A stretch of 28,605 nucleotides of DNA from the NCBI GenBank assembly GCA_023410055.1, contig JAEYQK010000035.1:1-28605 (forward strand). Direction: 5' to 3'. Shown here piece after piece: positions 12,476 to 20,274 of the stretch. The DNA comes from Acidobacteriota bacterium. Lineage in GTDB: Bacteria; Acidobacteriota; Terriglobia; Terriglobales; Acidobacteriaceae. Both the position numbers and the translations under genes were made by a program. Within the stretch, counting starts at the first letter, position 1, and every line of letters begins with the position of its first letter. The notes under the pieces were generated by a model. The model was not told the DNA's origin and did not search any database. It saw only the letters and a list, made by a program, of their open reading frames with translations.

Positions 12476-13135
12476 ATGAACTATCTGGACTCGTCTGAAT
12501 ACGAGTTGTACGGACTTGAGGCGACGGTGCCTGAGGTGTATGTATCGGCGGCATCGTCGCTCATCAATGCGCATTGCCGCAGAAAGACACTTGCGTCAGC
12601 GCAGTACACGGAACAGTTGCGGATTGCTCATGGCCGCAATACGGCGCGGCTCACGTACGTGCCCTTGTCTGTGGTCGACGGTAATAATACCGCGATCATG
12701 TCGTTGCGGGCGCGATACGGAGTTCCAAGGCGCGGCGAGAGCCTGCCTTCCTTCGGGATCGGATACGGTGGCGGTTGCGATCCGCAGTTTGCGTCCGACA
12801 TAGCACTGGCATTCGGTCTGCCGGGCGCCTGGACTGACTTGGATCCGGCCAGCGTTGATGTCTGCTTGACGACTGGCGAAATCACGCTGCCGACGAATGC
12901 CCTGGGGCTTGGATTCAACGAAATCGAGGTGACGTACACAGCCGGCAGCGATTCCGTCCCGGACGCCGTGAAGTTCGCCACGTCGCAGATTGTGCGCAAT
13001 ATGCAGGCAACTCCGGCGCTCAACGTGAAGGCCGGTACGCTCGACGCGATGCATCTTGAGTACTTTGCCGACGCGATCATCGATGCGACAGTGCGCTCGC
13101 TGCTTGCACCTTACGTCGCGCAAAAGGTGGCCTGA
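12476..13135 (+). CDS. Head-tail connector-like protein
   Basis: A 219-residue protein right after the capsid gene, the slot of the gp6-like adaptor that docks under the portal. It starts MNYLDSSEYELYGLEATVPE and has a helical first part (VYVSAASSLINAHCRRKTLA) and a C-terminal helix pair (SVPDAVKFATSQIVRNMQA), which fits the gp6/DNA-packaging adaptor pattern. The middle has a Gly-rich SFGIGYGGGCDP loop insertion. The next gene starts GTG immediately after its TGA. Assigned by position and secondary-structure pattern. Confidence 0.55.
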   Translation: MNYLDSSEYELYGLEATVPEVYVSAASSLINAHCRRKTLASAQYTEQLRIAHGRNTARLTYVPLSVVDGNNTAIMSLRARYGVPRRGESLPSFGIGYGGGCDPQFASDIALAFGLPGAWTDLDPASVDVCLTTGEITLPTNALGLGFNEIEVTYTAGSDSVPDAVKFATSQIVRNMQATPALNVKAGTLDAMHLEYFADAIIDATVRSLLAPYVAQKVA

Positions 13136-13549
13136 GTGGAAACGATTCCAAGTGTGATCGGACTCAGTAGTGGAGTTGGTGTGATCCGCACGACGGACGC
13201 TTTGCTGCGCGCTCTCGGCGGTACAAGAATCGCCCTGCGATTCTCATGTGCGTCGCAGCTCGACACCACAGGGGCGAGCGCGCGACTGGGCCTGACGAGC
13301 GATGTCACGGAAGAGGTCGCGCTCTCACCTGCGGTAGTTCGAGCATCGGACGACGGGTCGTTCGTGTGCACTGTGTCGGCTCGACCCGTTCAGCAGCAAG
13401 TTGATATTCGACAGAGTCAAACGGCCGAAGACCTCTTTCAAAGCGCGCTTGGCGTCGTGCGCGATGGCAAGCTGTTGCGGATCATCGGCATCGAGTGTGA
13501 ACTCTTTGCGGGCCAACCATATCTCTATCGCCTGATGATAAGGGAGTAA
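13136..13549 (+). CDS. Probable head-closure / head-tail joining protein
   Basis: A 137-residue, mostly beta protein with GTG start directly after the previous stop (TGAGTG). The ending VVRDGKLLRIIGIECELFAG, then QPYLYRLMIRE, has the strand pattern seen in small head-tail joining proteins. The place between adaptor and the tail-terminator-like gene supports that role. No motif gives proof. Confidence 0.45.
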   Translation: METIPSVIGLSSGVGVIRTTDALLRALGGTRIALRFSCASQLDTTGASARLGLTSDVTEEVALSPAVVRASDDGSFVCTVSARPVQQQVDIRQSQTAEDLFQSALGVVRDGKLLRIIGIECELFAGQPYLYRLMIRE

Positions 13550-13551
13550 GG

Positions 13552-14046
13552 ATGCAATTCGCCAAAGACAGCTTCTACATGGCATTACGTTCTCGTCTTG
13601 CCGAGTTGAATCCGCAGCGTGCAGTGGTCATTGACGGGGTCTCTCAGGCGGCTATCTTGGTCGGCGAGAACGAACCGGTGACATCCGCCGAGAGACTCAA
13701 TGACTGCTTCTACGTTTCGTTCGGCGCGGCGAAGGTTTTGAGCCTATGCGAGAGTGCGCCCCCGCTGATGTCCGTTGCAGTCACCCTGAGTTACCGAACG
13801 CGCGGCACCGTGGACGGGAGCGCCGATCGCGGACGCTCCCTGGGTAAGCTCGACTCCGAGCTGATCGATATGTGTTCTATCCGCTCAGCTCCAAAGTGCG
13901 ACTACAGCAAGGACCCAGTCACCGACCTGGGCACAAAGGTCTTCTGGAGTGCGCCTCACATTGGTGACGTCGAACCAAACGGGGCAGAACTGTCCCGTGA
14001 GGTCCAAGTGACCCTTTACTTCTACCCGGAGATCAACGCAGCATGA
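13552..14046 (+). CDS. Probable tail-terminator-like protein
   Basis: A 164-residue protein, ATG two bases after the previous stop with a strong AAGGGAGTAAGG ribosome site. It has an N-terminal helix (DSFYMALRSRLAELNP), then strands, and ends in EVQVTLYFYPEINAA. A helix-plus-sheet fold of about this length in this slot is typical for tail-terminator (gpU-like) or minor-tail proteins. Its TGA overlaps the next ATG (ATGA at 14043-14046), so the two are translationally coupled. Confidence 0.45.
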   Translation: MQFAKDSFYMALRSRLAELNPQRAVVIDGVSQAAILVGENEPVTSAERLNDCFYVSFGAAKVLSLCESAPPLMSVAVTLSYRTRGTVDGSADRGRSLGKLDSELIDMCSIRSAPKCDYSKDPVTDLGTKVFWSAPHIGDVEPNGAELSREVQVTLYFYPEINAA

Positions 14047-15002
14047 GTAACTCCAGATCTGGAATGTCGCCGATTGTGAGCGAGTGGCATGCGTTCTTTG
14101 CTCCAGTCAATCGTGCAAGCAATGAAGCAGCGATCTTTGATCCAGCGCAGATCGCCTCCTTCACCGCGAGTGCACCACCTGCTCCCTGGATTAACGCAGG
14201 AGCGATAACCAACTTGAAGCGCTTATCTGGCACGAAGATCGCCCAGGTACGTGGAGGGAGCAGCGGCGCTAATGTCTCGCAGTTTCGTTCTGCGATTGAC
14301 GCTCGCGTCGAGTTTGACTTTCGGGATTGGGGAAAGGTGCAGATGGCAATCGCAGGCGGCGCGGAACACATGAACGTGCTGGCCGCTGCTAATAGCGGTG
14401 CGCCATCGGGCGGACCGGCCGTGCCTCCGGTCGATGTACTTGCGGGTTCGACCGCGACGACTATTGTGGTCGGACCCGCGATAGTGGCAACGTTCAACAT
14501 TGGTGATCTCGTGGCAGTTGATATTGACTACACGGGACAGACCGGACTCATTAACGCCGGGATTGCAGCTGCGTACGTACGATCATCTGTCGGGCTGAGC
14601 CGCGACTATATCCGTCGCATCACGTTCAATTTGGGCTGCGTTGCGGCCAAGACCGCAGATGCACTCGTGCTTGCGAGTCCGCTGATCGGAGGCACGCCGG
14701 CGGCGGGAGCGAAACTGCAACTCGTCACCGGATTTGTCGATCGTGAAGGGAGCAGTTTCTTCCAGGAGTGGTCGGCAGTACTTATTTCCGAAACGCAAAG
14801 TGGTGGACGAATCTGCTTCTACTATCCGCGACTGCAGCCGTGCGCTTCGGCCGCGGAGAGTGCAGCTGAGATTGAAGACCCGCTACGAGCGATGATGCTC
14901 CACGCAAATCTTCTGGCACTCCCATATGCCGACCCTAATGACGGTCAGCAATGTCTATGTTGGCGCTCCTACGTCCCTGCGCCTAAAGTGCCTGCGTACT
15001 GA
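14043..15002 (+). CDS. Probable tail tube / major tail protein
   Basis: A 319-residue protein coupled to the gene before it. Residues ~45-110 (WINAGAITNLKRLSGTKIAQ, then VEFDFRDWGKVQMAIAGGAEHMNVL) resemble the beta/helix pattern of major tail tube proteins. The middle is low-complexity Ala/Gly/Pro (~115-140), and the second half contains a small beta domain that ends in a Cys/Trp/Tyr-rich tail (QQCLCWRSYVPAPKVPAY). No tape measure or tail-assembly chaperones follow it, which is unusual for a long tail. Identification is by order and pattern only. Confidence 0.45.
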   Translation: MSNSRSGMSPIVSEWHAFFAPVNRASNEAAIFDPAQIASFTASAPPAPWINAGAITNLKRLSGTKIAQVRGGSSGANVSQFRSAIDARVEFDFRDWGKVQMAIAGGAEHMNVLAAANSGAPSGGPAVPPVDVLAGSTATTIVVGPAIVATFNIGDLVAVDIDYTGQTGLINAGIAAAYVRSSVGLSRDYIRRITFNLGCVAAKTADALVLASPLIGGTPAAGAKLQLVTGFVDREGSSFFQEWSAVLISETQSGGRICFYYPRLQPCASAAESAAEIEDPLRAMMLHANLLALPYADPNDGQQCLCWRSYVPAPKVPAY

Positions 15003-15005
15003 CAA

Positions 15006-15311
15006 TCACCGTTTTTGCAGGAATTCAAGCAAATGACTCAGGTCGGCTTCGAGGTCGTTGATTCCGTCGCGGATTTCAGCGAGGTCCAGCTTGATATGAG
15101 CAACAACGCTGACAAGCGCATCGCGGTGTTCGGGAGAGAGTTCAAGAAACAGAGGTACGCACTCCTCACGAACGTCTCCTGCGAGGACTGCTATTTCGGC
15201 GAGCCGATGGACGATGTTCGTCGCCGATTGCCCTTCAAAGCCAAGCTCAGCAAGCCGAATAGTCAGCCTCTTCTGAAGCTCGATCATGCGTTCTGTGGCG
15301 TGATCCGTCAT
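15006..15311 (-). CDS. Small antisense helical protein within the tail module
   Basis: A 101-residue protein read against the surrounding genes. It is composed almost wholly of amphipathic helices with regular Leu/Ile spacing (e.g. RLTIRLAELGFEG, HRDALVSVVAHIKLDLAEIR, LEADLSHLLEFLQKR), which is far more protein-like than the overlapping plus-strand frame. It fills the gap between the tail-tube and hub genes nearly exactly. No good ribosome site precedes ATG 15311, but a perfect TATAAT lies 60 bases upstream on the same strand. Function unknown. A regulator or immunity/lysogeny gene with its own promoter (a moron) is one reading. Confidence 0.6.
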   Translation of the reverse strand: MTDHATERMIELQKRLTIRLAELGFEGQSATNIVHRLAEIAVLAGDVREECVPLFLELSPEHRDALVSVVAHIKLDLAEIRDGINDLEADLSHLLEFLQKR

Positions 15312-15370
15312 GCACTTTCACTTTGATGAACACGAGCGGCCGGCGGGATTACGCCAGCGCGACTGAATAG

Positions 15371-15376
15371 ATTATA
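15371..15376 (-). promoter_or_regulatory. Candidate -10 box for the antisense gene
   Basis: A perfect TATAAT on the minus strand (15376 to 15371), 60 bases before the ATG of the antisense gene. No good -35 is seen at 16-18 bases, so strength is unclear. It overlaps the start codon of the hub gene on the other strand, so the two starts could interfere. Confidence 0.4.
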
Positions 15377-17703
15377 TGAAACTGACCATAGACAACTTTG
15401 ATGGCGCCGGAGCGCGCGACTATACAGCGAACATCGACGCAGATGCGAGTCCTCGGATTCAGCGGCGCCTCAATCGTCCCTCGCATCTGACTGTTGGCCT
15501 GATTGCAGCAGGTCCGGACTTCGTCGTTCCCGCAAGTGGCGCTCGCATTGTGCTGGCGCGGGAAGATGGAATTGCGCTTTTCACCGGATACACAAGCGCG
15601 GTTCCGGATTATGAGTACCTGGGATGGGGCGAACGCGGGCCGGCATATCGGTATTCCGTCGCTGCACTCAGCGATGAGTTCTTGCTCGATCGTAGGTGCA
15701 TTGCTGATCGAGCACCGTTCGTCGATCGCACCGCAGGCGACATTCTTAGGCAGCTGGTGGGAGACACCGGAGCGCCGGTGGATACGACCCAAGTCGATGC
15801 GGTCGATACAATCCCATCGTACTCAGCGAGCCAGAGTGTTGTTTGGTCAGAGCATGCCCGACGGTTGGCTCTGCGCGCACGCGGGGCGTACCGGGTGCAC
15901 GACGGGAAGCTATCGTTCAGCGCAGTCGGCAAGGATTCGTATGTGCTGGACGAGAATGCAGGCCAGTTCTCTCCCGACGGTCTGAGGCTCTCGTCACCCG
16001 ATGTGCTGGTCAATGATCTGGTCGTAACGGGCGCATTTGAGCCCGCCGCCTACATAAAAGACTACTTTCTTGGTGACGGATACACGCTCACTTATTACAT
16101 GTCGCACACGCCGTATCTCAAGCGACACACATTCTTTGAAGATGAATACGAATCGGCGGCCATAAAGCCTCATCTCTGGAAAGTGATCGATACGAGCGGT
16201 GCGATCAGCATTTCTAGTGGGAAACTCCGTGTAAGCGGCGGATCGGGGGCAGATGGTGGAACCACGCTGACCTTTGTCGAGCAGGTGGAACTGGGAGAAC
16301 CGCTGATGATGCAGCACGGGGAAGTGGAATTCGGCGGTGCATCGAACGGCCTCCTCGGCGGAATGTATAACGGCTCAGTCGATTCTGCACACTGTCTCGC
16401 CGGATTCCGTGTGCAGCCCTCGGGCGCACAATCCACCATCGCCGCGATCATTAACGGCGGCCCGGCTGGTACACCCATCACGACCCAACCAGGTCATCGC
16501 TACGCGCTGGTCACGCGGATCAGCGGCACTCAACCGTTCCGTCAATCCCAGAGGTTCCACTCGTCCAAGCACGTTGCTGGAGACGCTCTTGGCGGTGACA
16601 TCCAGACGGGCGGTGCTCGTCTTGTCCTGGAGGTACACGATATTGACCCAAATGATGCTGGGACGCTGGTGAACACTTCCACCGTTCTCTACGATGGTGT
16701 CATCGCGAACGTGCCAGCATATTGCACCTATGCACTGGTCAACAGTCAGGCGATGCAGTGTACGATCTCGTACACAAGGTTGTCACGCGGTCCGGAGATT
16801 GAGGTCGCAACAACGCTGCCGGGGCAAGGATCTCAACGGAAGATTGTCGGAGCACTTGCCGAAGGTGCGCATTGCCAGTACAGCAGTAGTCCAGCAGTGC
16901 GCTTCTTTTCCGCGAGTGTGCCTGCCTCGAATGAGGCCATACGTGTCAGCTATCGAACGGGTGCGACTGCGACCGTGCGAATCATCGATCCAGCGAGCGT
17001 CGTGGAGAACTCGCGCAAAGGAGATGACGGAACACGGATTGGGATGAGGAGCATCCTCGCTCCATCCGCACGTACGTCAAGCGAGTGCGAAATCGCCGCC
17101 CTGGCGTTGCTCGACGATTTGACGTCGGCGGCCTGGAAAGGCGAGTACCGGGTGTGGAATGACTGTCTGCCGCAGCACGCGGACGATTTCTGGCCGGGCA
17201 ATGCACTCGCGGTCAACGTTCCGTCACGCAGTGCGAGCTTTACCGCCGTCATACGCGAAGTGGAGATCGAGTGCGCGGATCTCGTAGGCGATCACGCGCA
17301 GTATACGCTGAAGTTCGCCAACGATGCCGCCGAACCACTCGCATTCGAGTTCGACTCGGCGCACCTCGGCTACATCCCAGATGTGACGGCCACCACCGAG
17401 ACTGCAGGTAACACGTATATCGCGGATCTGCCGCTGGCCGAGGTCACGGCGGTGAGCTCAGTCGTATTGAGTGTAAATACTGGATCAGCGCCGCCGGCGG
17501 GCGGCGGTTTCGAGGTGCGTCGCAGCGACACAGGTTGGGGAATGCAGAACGATCGAAACCTTGTCGGCCGCTTTAGTGCGCAGACGTTCGCGTTGCCGCG
17601 TCTCTCTCGCTCTCAAACCTACTACCTGCGGCAGTACGATGCGAGCGCGCCTGCGAAGTACTCGCGCTACTCTACCGCGCTGCACATCGATTACCCGTTA
17701 TGA
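15376..17703 (+). CDS. Large tail hub / tip protein
   Basis: A 775-residue structural protein. The first ~230 residues (RIQRRLNRPSHLTVGLIAAG, GARIVLAREDGIALFTGYTS, AYRYSVAALSDEFLLDRR) look like a baseplate-hub domain of the gp27/gpD type. Residues ~250-480 are Gly/Ser-rich beta sheet and may be a carbohydrate-binding-like insertion. Residues ~560-670 return to hub-like pattern (LTSAAWKGEYRVWNDCLPQ, PGNALAVNVPS). The last ~95 residues (from about 680) resemble a fibronectin type III-like module. It would contact the host surface. There is no ribosome site before ATG 15376, which is odd. Its stop overlaps the next ATG. Confidence 0.6.
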   Translation: MKLTIDNFDGAGARDYTANIDADASPRIQRRLNRPSHLTVGLIAAGPDFVVPASGARIVLAREDGIALFTGYTSAVPDYEYLGWGERGPAYRYSVAALSDEFLLDRRCIADRAPFVDRTAGDILRQLVGDTGAPVDTTQVDAVDTIPSYSASQSVVWSEHARRLALRARGAYRVHDGKLSFSAVGKDSYVLDENAGQFSPDGLRLSSPDVLVNDLVVTGAFEPAAYIKDYFLGDGYTLTYYMSHTPYLKRHTFFEDEYESAAIKPHLWKVIDTSGAISISSGKLRVSGGSGADGGTTLTFVEQVELGEPLMMQHGEVEFGGASNGLLGGMYNGSVDSAHCLAGFRVQPSGAQSTIAAIINGGPAGTPITTQPGHRYALVTRISGTQPFRQSQRFHSSKHVAGDALGGDIQTGGARLVLEVHDIDPNDAGTLVNTSTVLYDGVIANVPAYCTYALVNSQAMQCTISYTRLSRGPEIEVATTLPGQGSQRKIVGALAEGAHCQYSSSPAVRFFSASVPASNEAIRVSYRTGATATVRIIDPASVVENSRKGDDGTRIGMRSILAPSARTSSECEIAALALLDDLTSAAWKGEYRVWNDCLPQHADDFWPGNALAVNVPSRSASFTAVIREVEIECADLVGDHAQYTLKFANDAAEPLAFEFDSAHLGYIPDVTATTETAGNTYIADLPLAEVTAVSSVVLSVNTGSAPPAGGGFEVRRSDTGWGMQNDRNLVGRFSAQTFALPRLSRSQTYYLRQYDASAPAKYSRYSTALHIDYPL

Positions 17704-17921
17704 CCGACTTCGAACGAAGAGTTCTCGAAGACCTTTCTGCACTGAGAACGCAAATGCACTCACTCGTGGGCGATGGCAATGCCGGGCGAATGAAGCAACT
17801 GGAAGAGAAGGTGGAGCGCCACGAGGCCTTCCTTCAGCGAGCTGGCGGATTGGGTGCTGCGATTGCCGCGGTTGTGACCATGATTCATCTGGCCATCGAT
17901 TACGTGCGAGTAAGCCACTGA
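17700..17921 (+). CDS. XhlA-like small membrane protein
   Basis: A 73-residue protein with a charged N-terminal coiled-coil (MKQLEEKVERHEAFLQ region, ~1-45) and one C-terminal membrane segment (GLGAAIAAVVTMIHLAIDYV, ~50-69). This is the layout of XhlA/hemolysin-type proteins that work with holins in phage lysis. Its ATG overlaps the hub stop (ATGA), and the lysin gene starts 23 bases after its stop, so a lysis role fits. Confidence 0.65.
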   Translation: MTDFERRVLEDLSALRTQMHSLVGDGNAGRMKQLEEKVERHEAFLQRAGGLGAAIAAVVTMIHLAIDYVRVSH

Positions 17922-17944
17922 CCCAGCACGACACGAGGAGAAGA

Positions 17945-18406
17945 ATGACAAAACAGGATTTCCTAACCGCGGCGACTGTGGCCGCGCGCGATTCGTCGCG
18001 CATCAGCGGACTGCCTGCGGGCGTGACCGTCGCCCAAGCCGCTCTAGAAGGTGCGTGGGGGAAGTCGCAACTCTCGCGAGAGGCCAACAACTACTTCGGG
18101 ATCAAGGCGCACGGCGAGCATGGGTATATCGAATTGCCGACGACTGAAGCGGTCAAAGGAGTCAGCGTGCACACGGCGGCGCGGTTCGCAAAGTACACGT
18201 CTATGGCTGAATGCTTTGCGGACCGCGATCGGCTGATCTTGAAGCTGGCATGTTACGCGGACGCGCGGAACAGCGCCGGAGATCCTGAAGCGTTTGTTCG
18301 TGCTTTAGCAAAACACTGGGCGACAGACCCATCCTACGCGGAAAAAGTGTTGAACGTATATCGTGCGAACAAATTCGACGAACTAGACCACCCAAAACAA
18401 CAGTAA
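17945..18406 (+). CDS. Glucosaminidase-type endolysin (GH73-like)
   Basis: A 153-residue peptidoglycan hydrolase that would cut the glycan chain at N-acetylglucosamine. ATG 17945 is chosen because GAGGAG lies just before it; the open frame extends upstream through other genes. The family motif AQAALEGAWGKSQLSREANN (31-50) includes the catalytic Glu35, followed by YFGIKA. KYTSMAECFADRDRLI and HWATDPSYAEKVLNVY match the second half of the FlgJ/GH73 domain. No signal peptide or cell-wall-binding domain, so export would need a holin or the XhlA-like neighbour. Confidence 0.85.
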   Translation: MTKQDFLTAATVAARDSSRISGLPAGVTVAQAALEGAWGKSQLSREANNYFGIKAHGEHGYIELPTTEAVKGVSVHTAARFAKYTSMAECFADRDRLILKLACYADARNSAGDPEAFVRALAKHWATDPSYAEKVLNVYRANKFDELDHPKQQ

Positions 18407-18541
18407 CGCACGAGACACCGCGGATATGCGCGGCCAGCACGGACGCTTTCTTTCATTCTCTTTCTTTCCGTGTCCGGCCGACGTGTGTCTGCGGAAACCA
18501 ATCAGCGCGAACTATCGCGCCTAATCACAAAGGAGAGCTAA

Positions 18542-18805
18542 ATGAATTTCCTGAGCACCGTACTGCGTGGAATCGCTTTTGTTCCAGCGGTTGTACATGG
18601 AGTAGAAGCCATTTTCGGAAGCAGGAGCGGCAACGAAAAGAAGGAGGCGGCGCTCTCGTTCGTCTCCTCCGCATTGAATATCGGCGAGGCAATCACGGCG
18701 CGCGAGGTTGTGGACGAAGACAAATTCCGGGATGGTCTCTCGAAAGTCGTGGACGGCGTTGTGCAGTGTTTGAATGCCAGCGTCTGGGCGAAGAACAAAG
18801 TCTAG
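18542..18805 (+). CDS. Small phage-end protein of unknown function
   Basis: An 87-residue protein with a strong AAAGGAGAG ribosome site. The N-terminal MNFLSTVLRGIAFVPAVVHG is amphipathic to hydrophobic and could touch a membrane, though it is short and polar for a clear spanning segment. The rest is helical (EKKEAALSFVSSALNIGEAI; KFRDGLSKVVDGVVQCLNAS). As the last gene after the lysin it might be lysis-related or particle-associated. I do not recognise the family. Confidence 0.6.
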   Translation: MNFLSTVLRGIAFVPAVVHGVEAIFGSRSGNEKKEAALSFVSSALNIGEAITAREVVDEDKFRDGLSKVVDGVVQCLNASVWAKNKV

Positions 18806-18817
18806 CAATCAAAACAT

Positions 18818-18861
18818 AGCAATCAGCAGTGAGCGTTTCTAACGCCTGACTGCTGATTGCT
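18818..18861. terminator. Bidirectional terminator at the prophage/host junction
   Basis: AGCAATCAGCAGT (18818-18830) pairs perfectly with ACTGCTGATTGCT (18849-18861); inside, GCGTT pairs with AACGC. It lies between the convergent ends of the last phage-like gene (stop 18803-18805) and the E2 gene (stop at 18873), so it can stop transcription from both sides. An additional TAGCAATC copy lies at 18803-18810. Confidence 0.8.
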
Positions 18862-18872
18862 GGGTGTTTGTT

Positions 18873-20201
18873 CTACCCCAAGTCCTCGTTCCAGTTCTCC
18901 AGATAGTGCGCCACATCTCGCAGGAACTGGTCGGCAACTGCGCCATCGATGATGCGGTGATCGTAGCCCAGAGTCAGATGGCAGATGGATCGGATCGCGA
19001 TCGAATCGAGCCCGTTCTCGTCCGTTACAACGACAGGCTGCTTCTTGATCGAGCCGATGCCCATGATCGCCACCTGCGGCTGCATGATGATCGGCAATCC
19101 GAACATTTGACCGAAGCTGCCGGGGTTGGTGATGGTGAACGTGCCGCCCTGGACTTCTTCGGGCTTCAGACGTTTTGCGCGTGCACGGTCGGCGACATCA
19201 CTGATCGCGCGTTGCAGTCCCAGGAAGTTCAGCTCTTCGGCGTTCTTGATGACGGGAACGATCAATCCCCAGTCGAGCGCGACGGCCACGCCGATGTTGA
19301 CCTCACGGTGATAACGAATGTTGTCGCCTTCAACCGAGGCGTTCACGATCGGCCACTTGCGAACACCGTGCAGCACGGCACGGCAGAAAAACGGCATGGG
19401 CGTCAGCTTGTTGCCGGTACGGGCCTCAAACTCGCGCTTGGCCTTCGCACGAAGGTTCATAACCCGCGTCATGTCAACTTCGTAGACGGTGTGAACGTGC
19501 GCGCTCGTGCGCTTAGACTCGACCATACGCTCGGCGATGATCTTGCGCATCGGCGTCATCGGCACGAGTTCACCGGGGACAACAACCGGTCCTGCGGCGG
19601 GGAGTTGCGCTGCCGGAGTAGTTGGAACCGCAGGAGCTTTGGCCGGGGCGGGTGCTGTGACTGGTGCTCCCGCCGGGTGCTTCTCGATGAAACTCAGAAT
19701 GTCTTCCTTCGTGATGCGACCGCCCAGGCCAGTCCCGGGAACCTGTGCGAGGTTGACACCGTGTTCCTTAGCGATCTTGCGCACGAGCGGTGACGAGCGA
19801 ATGTGTTCGCCCTCCTCGGCTTCCTCGGCCGCGTGAGCAGGAACCGGCGCACTGGGCGCGGCAGGTTCAGCTTTGGGCGGTGCTGGCGGTGGTTCGGTCG
19901 GCGCCACCTGCGTTGCCGCTGGACTAGGTGCCGGGCCGGATGCTGAAGGTGCTGCTCCAGCGCCGTCGCCGTCGATCACGCCCACGATACTGTTCACCTG
20001 AACAGTCGTACCTTCGGGTGTCTTGATCTCTTTCAGTACGCCGGATGCAGGCGCGGGAATTTCGGCGTCAACCTTGTCGGTGGAGATCTCGAATAACGGT
20101 TCGTCGCGCTGAACCTTTTCGCCGGGCTTCTTCAGCCACTTGGTAATGGTCCCTTCAAAAATCGACTCCCCCATCTGGGGCATGACTACGTCGGTCGGCA
20201 T
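18873..20201 (-). CDS. Dihydrolipoamide acyltransferase (E2) of a 2-oxo acid dehydrogenase complex
   Basis: A 442-residue core enzyme that carries acyl groups on lipoyl-lysine and passes them to CoA. Domains in order: lipoyl domain 1-78 with the lipoylated Lys43 in STDKVDAE; Ala/Pro-rich linker ~80-130; peripheral-subunit-binding domain ~135-173 (SPLVRKIAKEHGVNLAQVPG); second Ala/Pro linker; catalytic domain ~215-440 with the active-site DHRIIDG (414-420, His415 and Asp419). One lipoyl domain only. The substrate (pyruvate, branched-chain or 2-oxoglutarate) cannot be settled from sequence, but separate E1 alpha/beta genes upstream argue against 2-oxoglutarate. Last gene of the leftward operon. 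Confidence 0.92.
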   Translation of the reverse strand: MPTDVVMPQMGESIFEGTITKWLKKPGEKVQRDEPLFEISTDKVDAEIPAPASGVLKEIKTPEGTTVQVNSIVGVIDGDGAGAAPSASGPAPSPAATQVAPTEPPPAPPKAEPAAPSAPVPAHAAEEAEEGEHIRSSPLVRKIAKEHGVNLAQVPGTGLGGRITKEDILSFIEKHPAGAPVTAPAPAKAPAVPTTPAAQLPAAGPVVVPGELVPMTPMRKIIAERMVESKRTSAHVHTVYEVDMTRVMNLRAKAKREFEARTGNKLTPMPFFCRAVLHGVRKWPIVNASVEGDNIRYHREVNIGVAVALDWGLIVPVIKNAEELNFLGLQRAISDVADRARAKRLKPEEVQGGTFTITNPGSFGQMFGLPIIMQPQVAIMGIGSIKKQPVVVTDENGLDSIAIRSICHLTLGYDHRIIDGAVADQFLRDVAHYLENWNEDLG

Positions 20202-20274
20202 AACGTACCTTTCCGCACAACTTCAATATTGCAGTGTAAGATTATGTTCCGGGGTTCTGTCTGCAGCGTCCCTG

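Larger units (their letters stand above)
2357..18870. mobile_element. Compact prophage-like element (possibly domesticated)
   Basis: This block runs from a CI-like repressor to a strong hairpin just before the host dehydrogenase operon. It contains the terminase large subunit, portal, prohead protease, probable scaffold, major capsid, connector and head-tail proteins, a hub/tip protein, an XhlA-like membrane protein and a glucosaminidase lysin, in the usual order of HK97-type phages. No integrase, recombinase, helicase, primase, small terminase or tape measure was recognised. Edges are set by gene content and by terminators at 2283 and 18818; no flanking direct repeat that would mark att sites was found by eye. 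It may be a remnant prophage or a retained particle-producing locus. Confidence 0.8.

Noticed and set aside
15015..15326. Rightward 103-codon frame in the tail module gap
   Set aside because: Less protein-like than the minus-strand frame it overlaps, with scattered Cys and no helix pattern and no clear ribosome site.
2241..18872. att sites flanking the prophage-like element
   Set aside because: No direct repeat shared by the left (2241-2356) and right (18806-18872) edges was found by eye, and no tRNA gene or integrase lies at either edge.
18864..19793. Rightward 309-codon frame opposite the E2 gene
   Set aside because: Asp/Arg/His-rich antisense shadow typical of high-GC genes.
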